Assembly (NCBI GenBank): GCA_009692585.1
Contig: SHYX01000023.1
Coordinates: forward strand, 10,884-74,883
DNA length: 64,000 bases
Direction: 5' to 3'
DNA from: Myxococcales bacterium
Lineage (GTDB): Bacteria; Myxococcota; UBA796; SXON01
In this document: positions 34,759 to 43,996 of the stretch, piece by piece
How positions within the stretch are numbered: position 1 is the stretch's first letter
Layout of the letters: every line of letters starts with the position of its first letter
The notes under the pieces: generated by a model
Database searches by the model: none
What the model saw: the letters and a program-made list of their open reading frames with translations, nothing else
Told to the model about the DNA's origin: nothing
Program-made: the position numbers and the translations under genes

Positions 34759-35976
34759 ATGGTCCATCACACCCTCCTCGCCGCGCTCCTCCTCGGCGGC
34801 TGTGCCGCGCAGGCCGCTCCCGTGCTCGGGGTGCCCACGCCGGTCGTCGACCCGGGCCACAAAGGCCTCGCCCACTGGCTCGGCGCCCTCAAAGAGGCCG
34901 AAGCCAAGGCCGGCGTCGCGCGCGCCATCCAGTACGGCGACTCGACCATCGCGGCCGACGGATTCACCAAGACCATCCGCGCCCGATTGAGCGCGCGATT
35001 CGGCGATGCCGGCCCCGGCTTCGTGACCGCGTCGCTCAACCCGGCGTGGCACCAGCGCAGCGACATCAGCTCGACTCGGAGCGGCGGCTGGGAGTGGAGG
35101 ACCATCCTCTTGGGCGGAGGAGGAGGTCGCTACGGTCTCGGTGGCATCGTCGCGATCGTACGTCCGGGCGGATACGCAACCGTACGCGCGTTGGACGCTG
35201 CGAAGGCCCCGACGCCGATGAAACACGTGGAGCTGTGGTACCAGGGCGGCCAGGGCTACGGCAGCTATTGGGTCACCGCAGACGATCGGGAGCTCGGCCG
35301 GGGCTCGGCCGCCGCTGCCGCCACCGACGACCGCCGCTTCACTTTCGACGTGCCCGAGGGGTTCACCAAGCTCGCGTTCGGCGCCAGCGGCGGGACCGTA
35401 CCCATCTACGGCGTGGTGTTGGAAACCGGGACGCCCGGCATCACCTGGGAGTCGCTGGGCGTCATCGGCGTCGGGAGCAAGTCCTTCACCACCTACGCCA
35501 AGGACTCGCTCTGGCCACAGGTCGCCCAACGCGGCGCGGACCTGGTGGTGGTGATGCTCGGCGGCAACGAGGCGGGGTACCCCGCGCTCCTTGGCAAGGG
35601 CGGCGACGCCTACGCCCCCATCTACGCGGGCGCGCTCGACACCATCCTGGCCGGAAAGGGCGATGCGTCCTGCCTCGTGGTCACGCCGCTGGACCAGGGA
35701 TTCGCCGACGAGATGGACAACGGCACCGTGAAGGCGCGTCCGGGGATGAAGAACCTCGTTGCCGTGCAGGAACGCATCGCGATGGAGAAAGGGTGCGCCT
35801 TCTGGAGCACCTACGCCGCGATGGGCGGCGCGGGCAGCGCGCTCACCTGGGCACGCGCCCGGGGCGTCGGCACCGGCGACTACGTCCACGTTACCGCCAA
35901 GGGCCTCGAGATCCTCGGAAACCTCGCTGCAGACGCGCTCCTGGCCGAGTACGACGCGTGGGGGGCGGGGCGGTAG
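34759..35976 (+). CDS. SGNH-hydrolase-like lipoprotein
   Basis: 405 aa. Signal with lipobox LLGGC (Cys15). The SGNH-type blocks are QYGDSTIAADGF (block I, nucleophile Ser about 57), VVMLGGNEAGYPA (block III Asn, about 256) and DYVHVTAKG (block V Asp-His, about 374). These are the catalytic positions of GDSL/SGNH esterases and of cell-wall or exopolysaccharide O-acetyl-modifying enzymes. It follows the peptidoglycan transglycosylase by 39 bases, so envelope polysaccharide is a likely substrate. The central beta-rich insert (about 90-220) is probably a carbohydrate-binding module. Confidence 0.75.
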   Translation: MVHHTLLAALLLGGCAAQAAPVLGVPTPVVDPGHKGLAHWLGALKEAEAKAGVARAIQYGDSTIAADGFTKTIRARLSARFGDAGPGFVTASLNPAWHQRSDISSTRSGGWEWRTILLGGGGGRYGLGGIVAIVRPGGYATVRALDAAKAPTPMKHVELWYQGGQGYGSYWVTADDRELGRGSAAAAATDDRRFTFDVPEGFTKLAFGASGGTVPIYGVVLETGTPGITWESLGVIGVGSKSFTTYAKDSLWPQVAQRGADLVVVMLGGNEAGYPALLGKGGDAYAPIYAGALDTILAGKGDASCLVVTPLDQGFADEMDNGTVKARPGMKNLVAVQERIAMEKGCAFWSTYAAMGGAGSALTWARARGVGTGDYVHVTAKGLEILGNLAADALLAEYDAWGAGR

Positions 35977-36012
35977 GGTTCGGTCAGGGCACCGCCACCC
36001 GGTTCGGTCAGG
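35977..36012. repeat. direct repeat ggttcggtcagg
   Basis: A 12-base repeat occurs at 35977-35988 and 36001-36012, just after the SGNH gene and before the decayed vapBC locus. Such short repeats flanking a remnant fit an old deletion or insertion boundary, but two copies in a GC-rich genome could be chance. Confidence 0.4.
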
Positions 36013-36045
36013 ACCGGTCGCTGGGGGGCAGAGCTTCGTCCTGGG

Positions 36046-36168
36046 TCGACGACGACGGGCCTCGTCAAGGCCGGACTCCAGGTGCTCATCGAGCGCGAGG
36101 CCGCGGAACGTCTCGCCGCGATGGAAGGGTCGGCGCCCGTTTACGTGCGTCCCCCGCGGTCGGGTTGA
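36046..36168 (+). pseudogene. remnant of VapB-type antitoxin (C-terminal part)
   Basis: The frame encodes TTGLVKAGLQVLIEREAAER followed by LAAMEGSAPVYVRPPRSG and a stop. The segment LIEREAAxRLAAMxGS is the conserved end of VapB antitoxins with a toxin-binding tail. The N-terminal DNA-binding part is missing and there is no start codon. The stop overlaps a TTG that begins vapC-like sequence, the usual coupled arrangement. Confidence 0.55.
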
Positions 36169-36376
36169 TCCTGGTCGACCCGACGCCTCGCTAACGCTGG
36201 CGTTCCTCGATCGGCATGCCGATACGGTCAGCGCCGCGGGCATCGGCTGGGCCGACCTCCAGGTGATCGTGGCCGCCGTGCGCGCCGGCGCGGTCCTGTA
36301 CTCGGAAGATCGCGCGATGCGGGCAGTGTGGCTCGGCCTGGGGTGCCGCCTGGCCGACGGTGGGCCGCGGGCGTGA
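36165..36376 (+). pseudogene. remnant of VapC-type PIN-domain toxin
   Basis: The first codons from TTG 36165 read LILVD, the PIN-domain start, but the frame then closes at 36194. A second frame from about 36191 carries LDRHADTVSAAGIGWADLQV and VRAGAVLYSEDRAMRAVWLG, with the acidic residues of the PIN C-terminal half. The middle of the domain is deleted, so no active nuclease can be made. Together with the vapB remnant this is a decayed toxin-antitoxin locus. Confidence 0.55.
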
Positions 36377-36493
36377 CGCCTTCCGCCAGGAGTCCGCTGA
36401 CGAGTTGGACGGCGCCCCCCCGCCGGCCGCGACATCCAGATCAGCCTGTCGATCGCGCCCACTCCAGGCTACCCTGAGCACGTCGGAGCGTTC

Positions 36494-38038
36494 ATGTTGC
36501 TTTTGAGCCTGCTCGTCGCCTGCCCGGTCGAAAACGTCATCAACGTCTCGAACAAGGACAAGGGCGACACCGAGCTCGAACCCGACATCGAGCTGGAGCC
36601 CGATTCCCTGACCTTCGACATGGCCGATCCGGGGTCGGTGGGCACAAAGAACATCGTCATCGAAAACCGTGGCGACCTCGACCTGCACATCACCAACCTC
36701 GTGCTCCAGGGGACCACCGCGTTCACGGTGGGCACCGAAGAGACCGCCGCCACCATCGCCCCGGGCTCCAGCATCACCGTGCCGATCAACTTCACACCGG
36801 TCAACCCTGAGGACTTCGCCAGCCTCGTCGTGACCAGTGACGACCCGGACAGCGCCCTCCTCGAAGTGCCGCTCATGGGCGCCGGCAAGATCCCGCAGCT
36901 GTACGTTTCGCCGAATCCGTACACCTTTGGCTCCGTACTCCTGGAGTGCCAGCGCGAACAGCCGCTCACCCTGACCAACATCGGCAATGGCACGCTCATC
37001 GTCGATCAGGCGGTCACCGTCGCCGCCGGCTTCACCCTCGGGTCCGGCACGCTCCCGGCGTACCTGGGTCCGGACGAGTCCGCGCAGGTGATGCTGACCT
37101 TCCGCCCCACCGAAGTGGCCGATTACGGTGGCGAGGTCTGGGTCAGCAGCAACTCCCTGGTCCCCAACACCATCGCGCCGGTCAGCGGGCACGGCACCAC
37201 GGACAAGGGCGTCGTCGACGAGTTCTGGCAGGGCGACGGGCCGTGGGATCGCACCGACATCTTCTTCTACGTGGACCAGTCGGGGAGCATGGCCGACGAT
37301 CAGGACAACATGATCGCCAACTTCTCCCACTTCGTCGACGCGCTGACCCTGCTCGACCTCGACTGGCAGATCATCATCTCCACGCGGGACACCGGGTGCA
37401 GCAACACCGGGATTCTGACCCCCGAAACGCCCAATCTCGAAACGGCCTTCCTCGAGGGCGTCCGCGGCGCGGGAGGCCGGTTCACCGAGGCTGGGTTGGT
37501 CGTGGCGTCCGAAGCGATGGAGCGTTCGGTCCCGGGCGAGTGCAACGACGGCTTCCTGCGGGAGGACAGCAAGACGTCGATCGTGATCGTCTCGGACGAG
37601 CCTGATCAGTCACCGGGAAGCTTCGCGACCTATGTCGCGACCATCCAGTCGTACGCCCCCACCGCGGCGATCACCGCCATCGTGGGCGACATTCCCAGCG
37701 GCTGCCTCTCCGACGTCGGCAGCGCCGACCCTGGTCACGGGTACTACGAGGCGGCGCTGGCCACCCATGGCGCCTTCCTGAGCATCTGCGAGCAGGACTG
37801 GACGACCTACTTCGACGCCATCGCGACCCTGTCGGCCACGGGCAAGACCGACCGATTCGCGCTGAGCACCCCCGCCGACCCGGCCACCATCGTGGTCTTG
37901 ATCGACAACGAGGTTCAGACGCGGGGCTGGACCTATGACGCCGACGGTCAGGCCATCGTCTTCGATGCCGACCACATCCCCGCCTCGGGCGCCTACATCC
38001 AGGTCCAGTACGAGCTGCTCGGCGACTGCGAGGGCTGA
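36494..38038 (+). CDS. lipoprotein with hydin-like Ig domains and a VWA domain
   Basis: 514 aa. Signal MLLLSLLVAC with lipidated Cys10. Two abnormal-spindle/hydin-type Ig-like domains (choice-of-anchor D; about 35-130 and 135-235) show LTFDMADPGSVGTKNIVIEN and YTFGSVLLECQREQPLTLTN. A von Willebrand A domain follows with an intact MIDAS DQSGSMADD (about 260). Extra cysteines suggest exported folding. Such proteins mediate adhesion or surface assembly. It is preceded by a decayed toxin-antitoxin locus and is probably monocistronic. Confidence 0.8.
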   Translation: MLLLSLLVACPVENVINVSNKDKGDTELEPDIELEPDSLTFDMADPGSVGTKNIVIENRGDLDLHITNLVLQGTTAFTVGTEETAATIAPGSSITVPINFTPVNPEDFASLVVTSDDPDSALLEVPLMGAGKIPQLYVSPNPYTFGSVLLECQREQPLTLTNIGNGTLIVDQAVTVAAGFTLGSGTLPAYLGPDESAQVMLTFRPTEVADYGGEVWVSSNSLVPNTIAPVSGHGTTDKGVVDEFWQGDGPWDRTDIFFYVDQSGSMADDQDNMIANFSHFVDALTLLDLDWQIIISTRDTGCSNTGILTPETPNLETAFLEGVRGAGGRFTEAGLVVASEAMERSVPGECNDGFLREDSKTSIVIVSDEPDQSPGSFATYVATIQSYAPTAAITAIVGDIPSGCLSDVGSADPGHGYYEAALATHGAFLSICEQDWTTYFDAIATLSATGKTDRFALSTPADPATIVVLIDNEVQTRGWTYDADGQAIVFDADHIPASGAYIQVQYELLGDCEG

Positions 38039-38067
38039 TACCCGCCGAGCGCGGCTTGGGCGCGCCC

Positions 38068-39242
<1,175 letters not shown>

Positions 39243-39246
<4 letters not shown>

Positions 39247-40733
39247 GGGGCCTCCTCCTCGTCGAAGGTGTGCTCGTCAGGGAGGGCGCCCGGCGGGGTG
39301 GCCGGGATCGGCTTGCCGTCGGGACCGAGGGGTACCGGCGGCGCCGGCGGGGGCGGCGGCGCCGGCAGCGTCGTCGGCTCGCCGGTCCACGGTTTCTTGA
39401 TCTCGAGCTTGTAGGGCGGCGGCAGTTCGCCCGGCGCCAAGCGCTTCACGATGTGGAAGATGACTCGCCGGTTTTCGGCGAGCGACGCTTCGTCCGTCGC
39501 CTCGTTGCGCGGCTCGACCTCGCCCAAGGAACGGGTCGAGATGCGCGTCGGCGAGACACCCGCTTCGATGAGCGCCCTCCAGATCGCGTCGGCGCGCTTT
39601 TTGGCCAGGTCATAGTTGTAGTAGAAGCTTCCTTCTTCGCTGGCATGGCCCTCGATGACCAGGTGGACGATCTCCGGATGGTTCTGGAGCAGCCGGCCCA
39701 TGAACGACAACGTCGGCGCCGAGATCGGAAGGATCACGTCCTTGGCGAACTCGAACTGGATCGGATCCCGGATGACGATCTGGTCCTGCTCCACGCGCGC
39801 CAACTCGGTGGCTCGCCACTCGACCTTCTTCGGCTTGCCGATCTGCTCGATGATCAGCTCGTCGGGCACCGAGTCGGGGGGCAGTTCGTATCTGGCCACC
39901 ACCGGTGCGGGCTTCGGCGGCCGGGGCGCGCGCGACCACGTGACCCCCGCGAACACCCGATAGCGCGTGGTGCCATAGCCCTCGGTCAGCCCGCGCCCGA
40001 CGCCCAGATCGACGGTCCAGTCCCGCGCCGGCTGAACCTGCGCCCCGACCAGCAGCTCCGCCACGTTTTCGGCCCCGCCGGCGGTGAGGGTGGCGAGTCC
40101 CACCCGGGAGGTGACGCTGGTGTGGATGGCGAGGTGGTCGCTCCAGACGTCGGCGACCAGCGCCGCGTTCTGAACGAGTTCGGAACCGAGGGTGAAATCG
40201 GCGCCGGTCTCGACCGGTGGCCGCAACATGAACGCGGTGTCGGAGCGCAACGACAGCGGCCCCAGGTGCGCAGCGACCAGCAGGCCGGGCAACCCCCGCA
40301 CCATCCCCTCGCCCTTCCACGCTGCCGTCGTGCCGACCGGAACGAGCAGATCGGCGTGCGCCCCGAGATCGAGCGGACCCCACCGCCAGATGTGGGCGCG
40401 CAGGCCGATGCCCATGTCTCCGGCGCCAAACGCCGTGCCCTCGTAGTCCGGTTGGTTGCCGGGCACGTCGTAGGCGAGCGGGATGGTGAGCCGTGCGCCG
40501 AACCGCCTGCTGAAGTCGAGGCTGGCGCCGAGCGTCAGGGCCGCGCGGCCCTCGATCACCGTGCCGTCCTCATCCCCGTAGCGGTACAACACCAGCGGCG
40601 ACTGCTCATACTGGAAGAGCGAGCCCACGGTGATCGTTCCCGGCATCCCGGGGTGCGGCGCCTCGACGCCCGGCGTGTCACCCGGCGTGAACGCAGGACG
40701 CACCAGCTCGATGTCAGCGGAGAACCCGGGCAC
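39243..40733 (-). CDS. OmpA-family outer-membrane protein
   Basis: 496 aa. The N-terminal half (about 1-270) is beta-strand-rich, like an outer-membrane barrel. The C-terminal OmpA domain (about 320-440) has IQFEFAKDVILPISAPTLSF, VIEGHASEEGSFYYNYDLA with LAKKRADAIWRAL, and ENRRVIFHIVKR, which bind peptidoglycan. A Pro-rich tail follows. The GTG start overlaps the previous stop (TAGTG). No signal peptide is visible, and the 25 codons upstream in frame are not hydrophobic either. Either the real N-terminus is missing or export is by an unusual route. Confidence 0.82.
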
Positions 40734-41962
40734 TAGAAGCGCCCCGTGACACCGACCCAGGCGGGACCGAGCAGCGGACGCAGGTGTAGACCCGATGGCA
40801 CGCGGAGGTCATCGAAGGTGCGTTCGTCAGGCACGCCTTCGTTGCGGTCGGGCACGCGCGACTCCGGCGGTGGCGTCGCGCGCGCTGATCCGGGCGGGGG
40901 CTGAGGTACGGGCGGCTGCCCATCGTCGTCTGGGATGGGCGCCGGCGCTGCGAGCGGCGCGGCGGCCGGGGGCAGGTGCGCGGTATTATAGGCGGCCACC
41001 AGTTCGGCGGCGCGCGCGTGGCTGTAGACGAGGTGGGGCCGATCCTCCCGCGCGTCACTGTCGCGACCGACAAATGGCGCCGAGGCCAAGGCCACCCCCC
41101 CGCTGCCGACCAGAAACAGGGTGGTTCCCAGCCGCTGAGATTGCCAGCTGGCGAGCGCCTTGTCGTACTGACCCCGCTCGAAGTCGGCCGCGGCCATGTA
41201 CGAGGCCTCGGAGGTGTAGTTGGTGGGGTCGACCGAGTAGTCGTCGACGTTCGGGACTCCCACGTCGCCAAGGACCACGACCAGGCCCGCCAGCAGGAGC
41301 GCCCCGCCGCCGACTCCGACGGCGATCTGCCCGATCTTGCCGAACTCGCGTTCATTGTCGAGCCGACGCAACATCTCCTTGTCACCGACGATCCGCGCGA
41401 ACTGGACGCTGGTGTAACGATGGTCGGCGGCGTCGTACAGCCGCCAGCGCCCCGCCGGATCTCCTTCGACCCGAAGTCCTACCCCCGCCACGGGGGGGGG
41501 CGGGGGGGGGCGCGGCGGCGCGGGGATCGAGAGCGATGGGACCGCCGCGGGCGCCTCCCGTGGCGGGGGCGGTACGACGGCCGGCGTCGGCGTCCGCGGC
41601 GGCGTGATGTCGCCGCCCGTCGCCGGCGGTGCGCCCCGGGGAGGCGTCGTCGTCGGGGCCGTGGACGTGCCAGCGGGTGCTGGGGCGGCGGGCCGGACCA
41701 CGGTCACGTCGAAAACCGGGGCCGCCGAGGGCGTTGCGGCGACCGGCGGAGCGGCCGAGGGCGTCGTCGCGCCGGGCGCTGCGGCCGGGGTGATGGTTCC
41801 TCCCGGAGCGCCCTTCTTCACGACAATGACGTCGAACACAGGAGCAGCCGGCGGTGGCGCCGGTGCCGGGTCCTGCGCCCCCGTCGCGTCGCCGGTGTCT
41901 ACGTCGTCCGGTTCTTCGGCGAACGCCAGGCGGGCGACAAGGACGAGGACCATCGCGCTCAT
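40733..41962 (-). CDS. Pro-rich envelope protein, unknown function
   Basis: 409 aa from ATG 41962; a GTG at 41977 is also in frame. Signal peptide MSAMVLVLVARLAFAEEP. A long Pro/Ala-rich region (about 20-170) contains two APVFDV(I/T)VV motifs. After this come RVEGDPAGRWRLYDAADHRY, a membrane segment (IAVGVGGGALLLAGLVVVLG at about 215-235) and a second (FLVGSGGVALASAPFVG). The tail is again Pro-rich. Two G9 runs (41492-41500 and 41502-41510) encode its poly-Pro. It is the first gene of the OmpA/TSP3 operon. Confidence 0.65.
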   Translation of the reverse strand: MSAMVLVLVARLAFAEEPDDVDTGDATGAQDPAPAPPPAAPVFDVIVVKKGAPGGTITPAAAPGATTPSAAPPVAATPSAAPVFDVTVVRPAAPAPAGTSTAPTTTPPRGAPPATGGDITPPRTPTPAVVPPPPREAPAAVPSLSIPAPPRPPPPPPVAGVGLRVEGDPAGRWRLYDAADHRYTSVQFARIVGDKEMLRRLDNEREFGKIGQIAVGVGGGALLLAGLVVVLGDVGVPNVDDYSVDPTNYTSEASYMAAADFERGQYDKALASWQSQRLGTTLFLVGSGGVALASAPFVGRDSDAREDRPHLVYSHARAAELVAAYNTAHLPPAAAPLAAPAPIPDDDGQPPVPQPPPGSARATPPPESRVPDRNEGVPDERTFDDLRVPSGLHLRPLLGPAWVGVTGRF

Positions 41963-41996
41963 GCTATCGCTGAACACGGCCTGCCGTCGTTGGGAA

Positions 41997-43349
41997 TCAG
42001 AACATCACCCCGCGCCCGAGAATCCCCGCCGGATCGACCCGCGCCTTGAGCGCCCTCCACCCGTCGATGACCGCGGGGGGCACCATCAACGCCAGGTGGG
42101 CGCGCTTCAACCGACCGATGCCGTGTTCGCCGCTGACGCTGCCGCCCATGGCCACCGCGGCTTTCGCCAGGTCCAAGTACAGGTCGCGCGCGTGCGCCAG
42201 CTCCGCGTCATTGCGGGGCAGCAGGTTCAGGTGGAGGTGGCTGTCTCCGATGTGACCGAAGCAGACCGAGGCCATCGGGACGGCGTCGTAGAGCGCCAGC
42301 AGGTCGCCGAGGCGGTCGGCCGGAACCGAGAAGTCGGTGCCGACCTTCTGGACATGATGGCTCGCGATCAGCTCGTTGACGGTCGCCGGAAGGGCGTGCC
42401 GAATGGCGTGCAAGCGTGCGAGCTGAGTCTCGTCGGTCGCGACGATCGAGTGGTCGAGCAGCGCGTCGACGTCCCCGAGCAGCTCGAACCATGGGTCCAG
42501 GGGCGGTTCACCCTCGTGCTCGACCTCGATGAGGATGGCGGAGTCGGCCTCGGGCACCTCGGGAAGCCGGCCGCGGATGAGGTCGAGCGCCTTCCGGTCG
42601 AAGCTCTCGATCGCGCGCGGACCCAGCGCGCGGGCTCGAGGGAGGAACGCCAGGAGGCTCTCGCGCGTGGGCAGAAAGACCAGCATGGCGAGTACCGCGA
42701 TGGGCTTCGCGATCAGGCGCAACCGCGCCCGCGTGACGACGCCCAGGATGCCCTCGGAGCCGATCAGCAGATCGAGCAGGTTGTCCGCGGGGTACAGGCC
42801 GGCGGCGGTCTTGACCTTGGGCTCCACCCACTGCGGAACCGGCCAGGGGGGGGGACTCGACCGGTCAGCACGGACGCGGGTGCCGTCGGCGAGCACGGCC
42901 TCGACCGACTCCACCCACGGGCGCATGGGACCGTACTTGAACGTCCGCGAGCCGCTCGCGTTGCAGGCGATCGCGCCTCCGACCGAACACTCGTGTCGCG
43001 AGGTGGGATCGGGCGGGAAGAACTGGCCGGCGGCCTCCACCGCCGCCTGGAACTCCCCCAGCAGCACGCCACCCTCGACATCGTGGAGGCCGTGTATGCG
43101 GTTGAGATGCTCGGTCGACAGGATCGCGCCCCCCATGGGCACCGGCGCGCCGGTGGTGGAGGTGCGGCGGGCGACGACGGTAACCGGCATCGCGCGCGCC
43201 TGGCACCACGACAGGACCTCGGCGACCTCGTCGGCGTCGCGCGGACGGAAGAGCAGCTCCGCGTGTCCGTGCAGGTTGCTGGCATCGCGGAGGTAGGCCT
43301 CGAGGATGGCCGGGTCGCGGACAGGTTCGGTCACGGCTTCGGGTATCAT
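41997..43349 (-). CDS. FAD-linked oxidase (GlcD/D-lactate dehydrogenase type)
   Basis: 450 aa from ATG 43349; ATG 43379 is a possible earlier start. The FAD-binding PCMH domain has LFRPRDADEVAEVLSWC, VPMGGAILSTEHLN, SVGGAIACNASGSRTFKYG and DLLIGSEGILGVVT. The C-terminal oxidase domain has CFGHIGDSHLHLNL and SVSGEHGIGRLKRAH, the metal-binding His/Glu motifs. These enzymes oxidise D-2-hydroxy acids such as glycolate or D-lactate. It is divergent from the selenoprotein gene across 50 bases. Confidence 0.9.
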   Translation of the reverse strand: MIPEAVTEPVRDPAILEAYLRDASNLHGHAELLFRPRDADEVAEVLSWCQARAMPVTVVARRTSTTGAPVPMGGAILSTEHLNRIHGLHDVEGGVLLGEFQAAVEAAGQFFPPDPTSRHECSVGGAIACNASGSRTFKYGPMRPWVESVEAVLADGTRVRADRSSPPPWPVPQWVEPKVKTAAGLYPADNLLDLLIGSEGILGVVTRARLRLIAKPIAVLAMLVFLPTRESLLAFLPRARALGPRAIESFDRKALDLIRGRLPEVPEADSAILIEVEHEGEPPLDPWFELLGDVDALLDHSIVATDETQLARLHAIRHALPATVNELIASHHVQKVGTDFSVPADRLGDLLALYDAVPMASVCFGHIGDSHLHLNLLPRNDAELAHARDLYLDLAKAAVAMGGSVSGEHGIGRLKRAHLALMVPPAVIDGWRALKARVDPAGILGRGVMF

Positions 43350-43399
43350 GTCCCCCGCGGGAGGTGGCCCGCACGGCATGGCCCGGCTACCCGCCTGAC

Positions 43400-43996
43400 A
43401 TGACGCTTCTCTCTTTGCTCGCGTGCACCTCCGGTGCCCCCGTCGCCGACGGCGACACCCAGCCGATCGCCGACTCCGGAAACTCCGACGATTCCGGCGA
43501 CGGCACGCCCGTCGACACCGACCTCGAGCTCAACGGCACCTGGGCGACGAATCGGGCTCCTGCCCCCGATTTCGTGGCGACCAACCGTGATAAGAGCGGA
43601 CGGAGCCGCGTCGACCTGATCGGCCATCCCACCGTCGTCTGGTTCTACCCGGCCGCCGGGACCTCTGGGTGAACCACCGAGGGTTGCGGGTACCGCGACC
43701 AACAGGAGGAATTCGACGCGTTGGGTGTGCACATCGTGGGAGTGAGCTTCGACCGCCCTTCCGCCAACCAGGCATGGGCCGAGGACCAATCCTACCTGTT
43801 CGAGCTCTGGACTGACGACGACAAGACCCTCGCCATCACCTACGGCGCCGCAGCCGACGTGTCGGCGATCTGGGCCGACAGGCTGACGATGCTCCTGGAC
43901 GCCGAGGGCGTGCTGTTGGTGGAGTACCAACAGGTGTCCGTGGGCACGCATCCGGCCCAGGTGCTCGAGGACTGCCAGGCGATCTTCGGCGATTAG
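43400..43996 (+). CDS. selenocysteine-containing peroxiredoxin lipoprotein (in-frame TGA at 43670-43672)
   Basis: 198 codons read through one TGA. Signal MTLLSLLAC has lipidated Cys9, then an Asp/Thr/Ser linker. The peroxiredoxin (AhpC/TSA, Bcp-like) domain starts near NRAPAPDFVAT. Codon 91 is TGA in the context YPAAGTSG-U-TTEGCGYRD. This matches PxxxTxxC, with Sec in place of the peroxidatic cysteine and the Bcp-type resolving Cys at +5. VGVSFDRPSANQAWAED and GVLLVEYQQVSVG follow. An 8-bp hairpin begins 10 bases after the TGA. Selenocysteine peroxiredoxins are known in deltaproteobacteria. The role is inferred: reduction of peroxides in the periplasm. A nonsense mutation is unlikely because homology resumes in frame. 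Confidence 0.88.
43682..43700 (+). promoter_or_regulatory. putative bacterial SECIS hairpin
   Basis: ggttgcgg (43682-43689) pairs with ccgcgacc (43693-43700), seven Watson-Crick pairs plus one G-T, with a small gta loop (or ggtac if the last pair opens). It begins 10 bases after the UGA within the same coding frame. Bacterial SECIS elements sit just 3' of the UGA, with a G and U in the apical loop that SelB reads. The sequence meets the distance and loop expectations, but binding is inferred. Confidence 0.7.

Noticed and set aside
32959..36462. very long open frame on the minus strand (over 1100 codons)
   Set aside because: It lies antisense to three convincing genes (yihY, GT51, SGNH). It is low-complexity Arg/Gly/His-rich and has no motif. 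High GC removes stop codons from antisense frames.
40733..40760. signal peptide for the OmpA-like protein in the upstream frame
   Set aside because: The in-frame upstream residues (SRLGRCHGALL) are not a signal peptide.
43400..43672. reading the peroxiredoxin as a pseudogene or two separate genes
   Set aside because: Homology is continuous in frame on both sides of the TGA, the stop coincides exactly with the catalytic position, and a hairpin follows.
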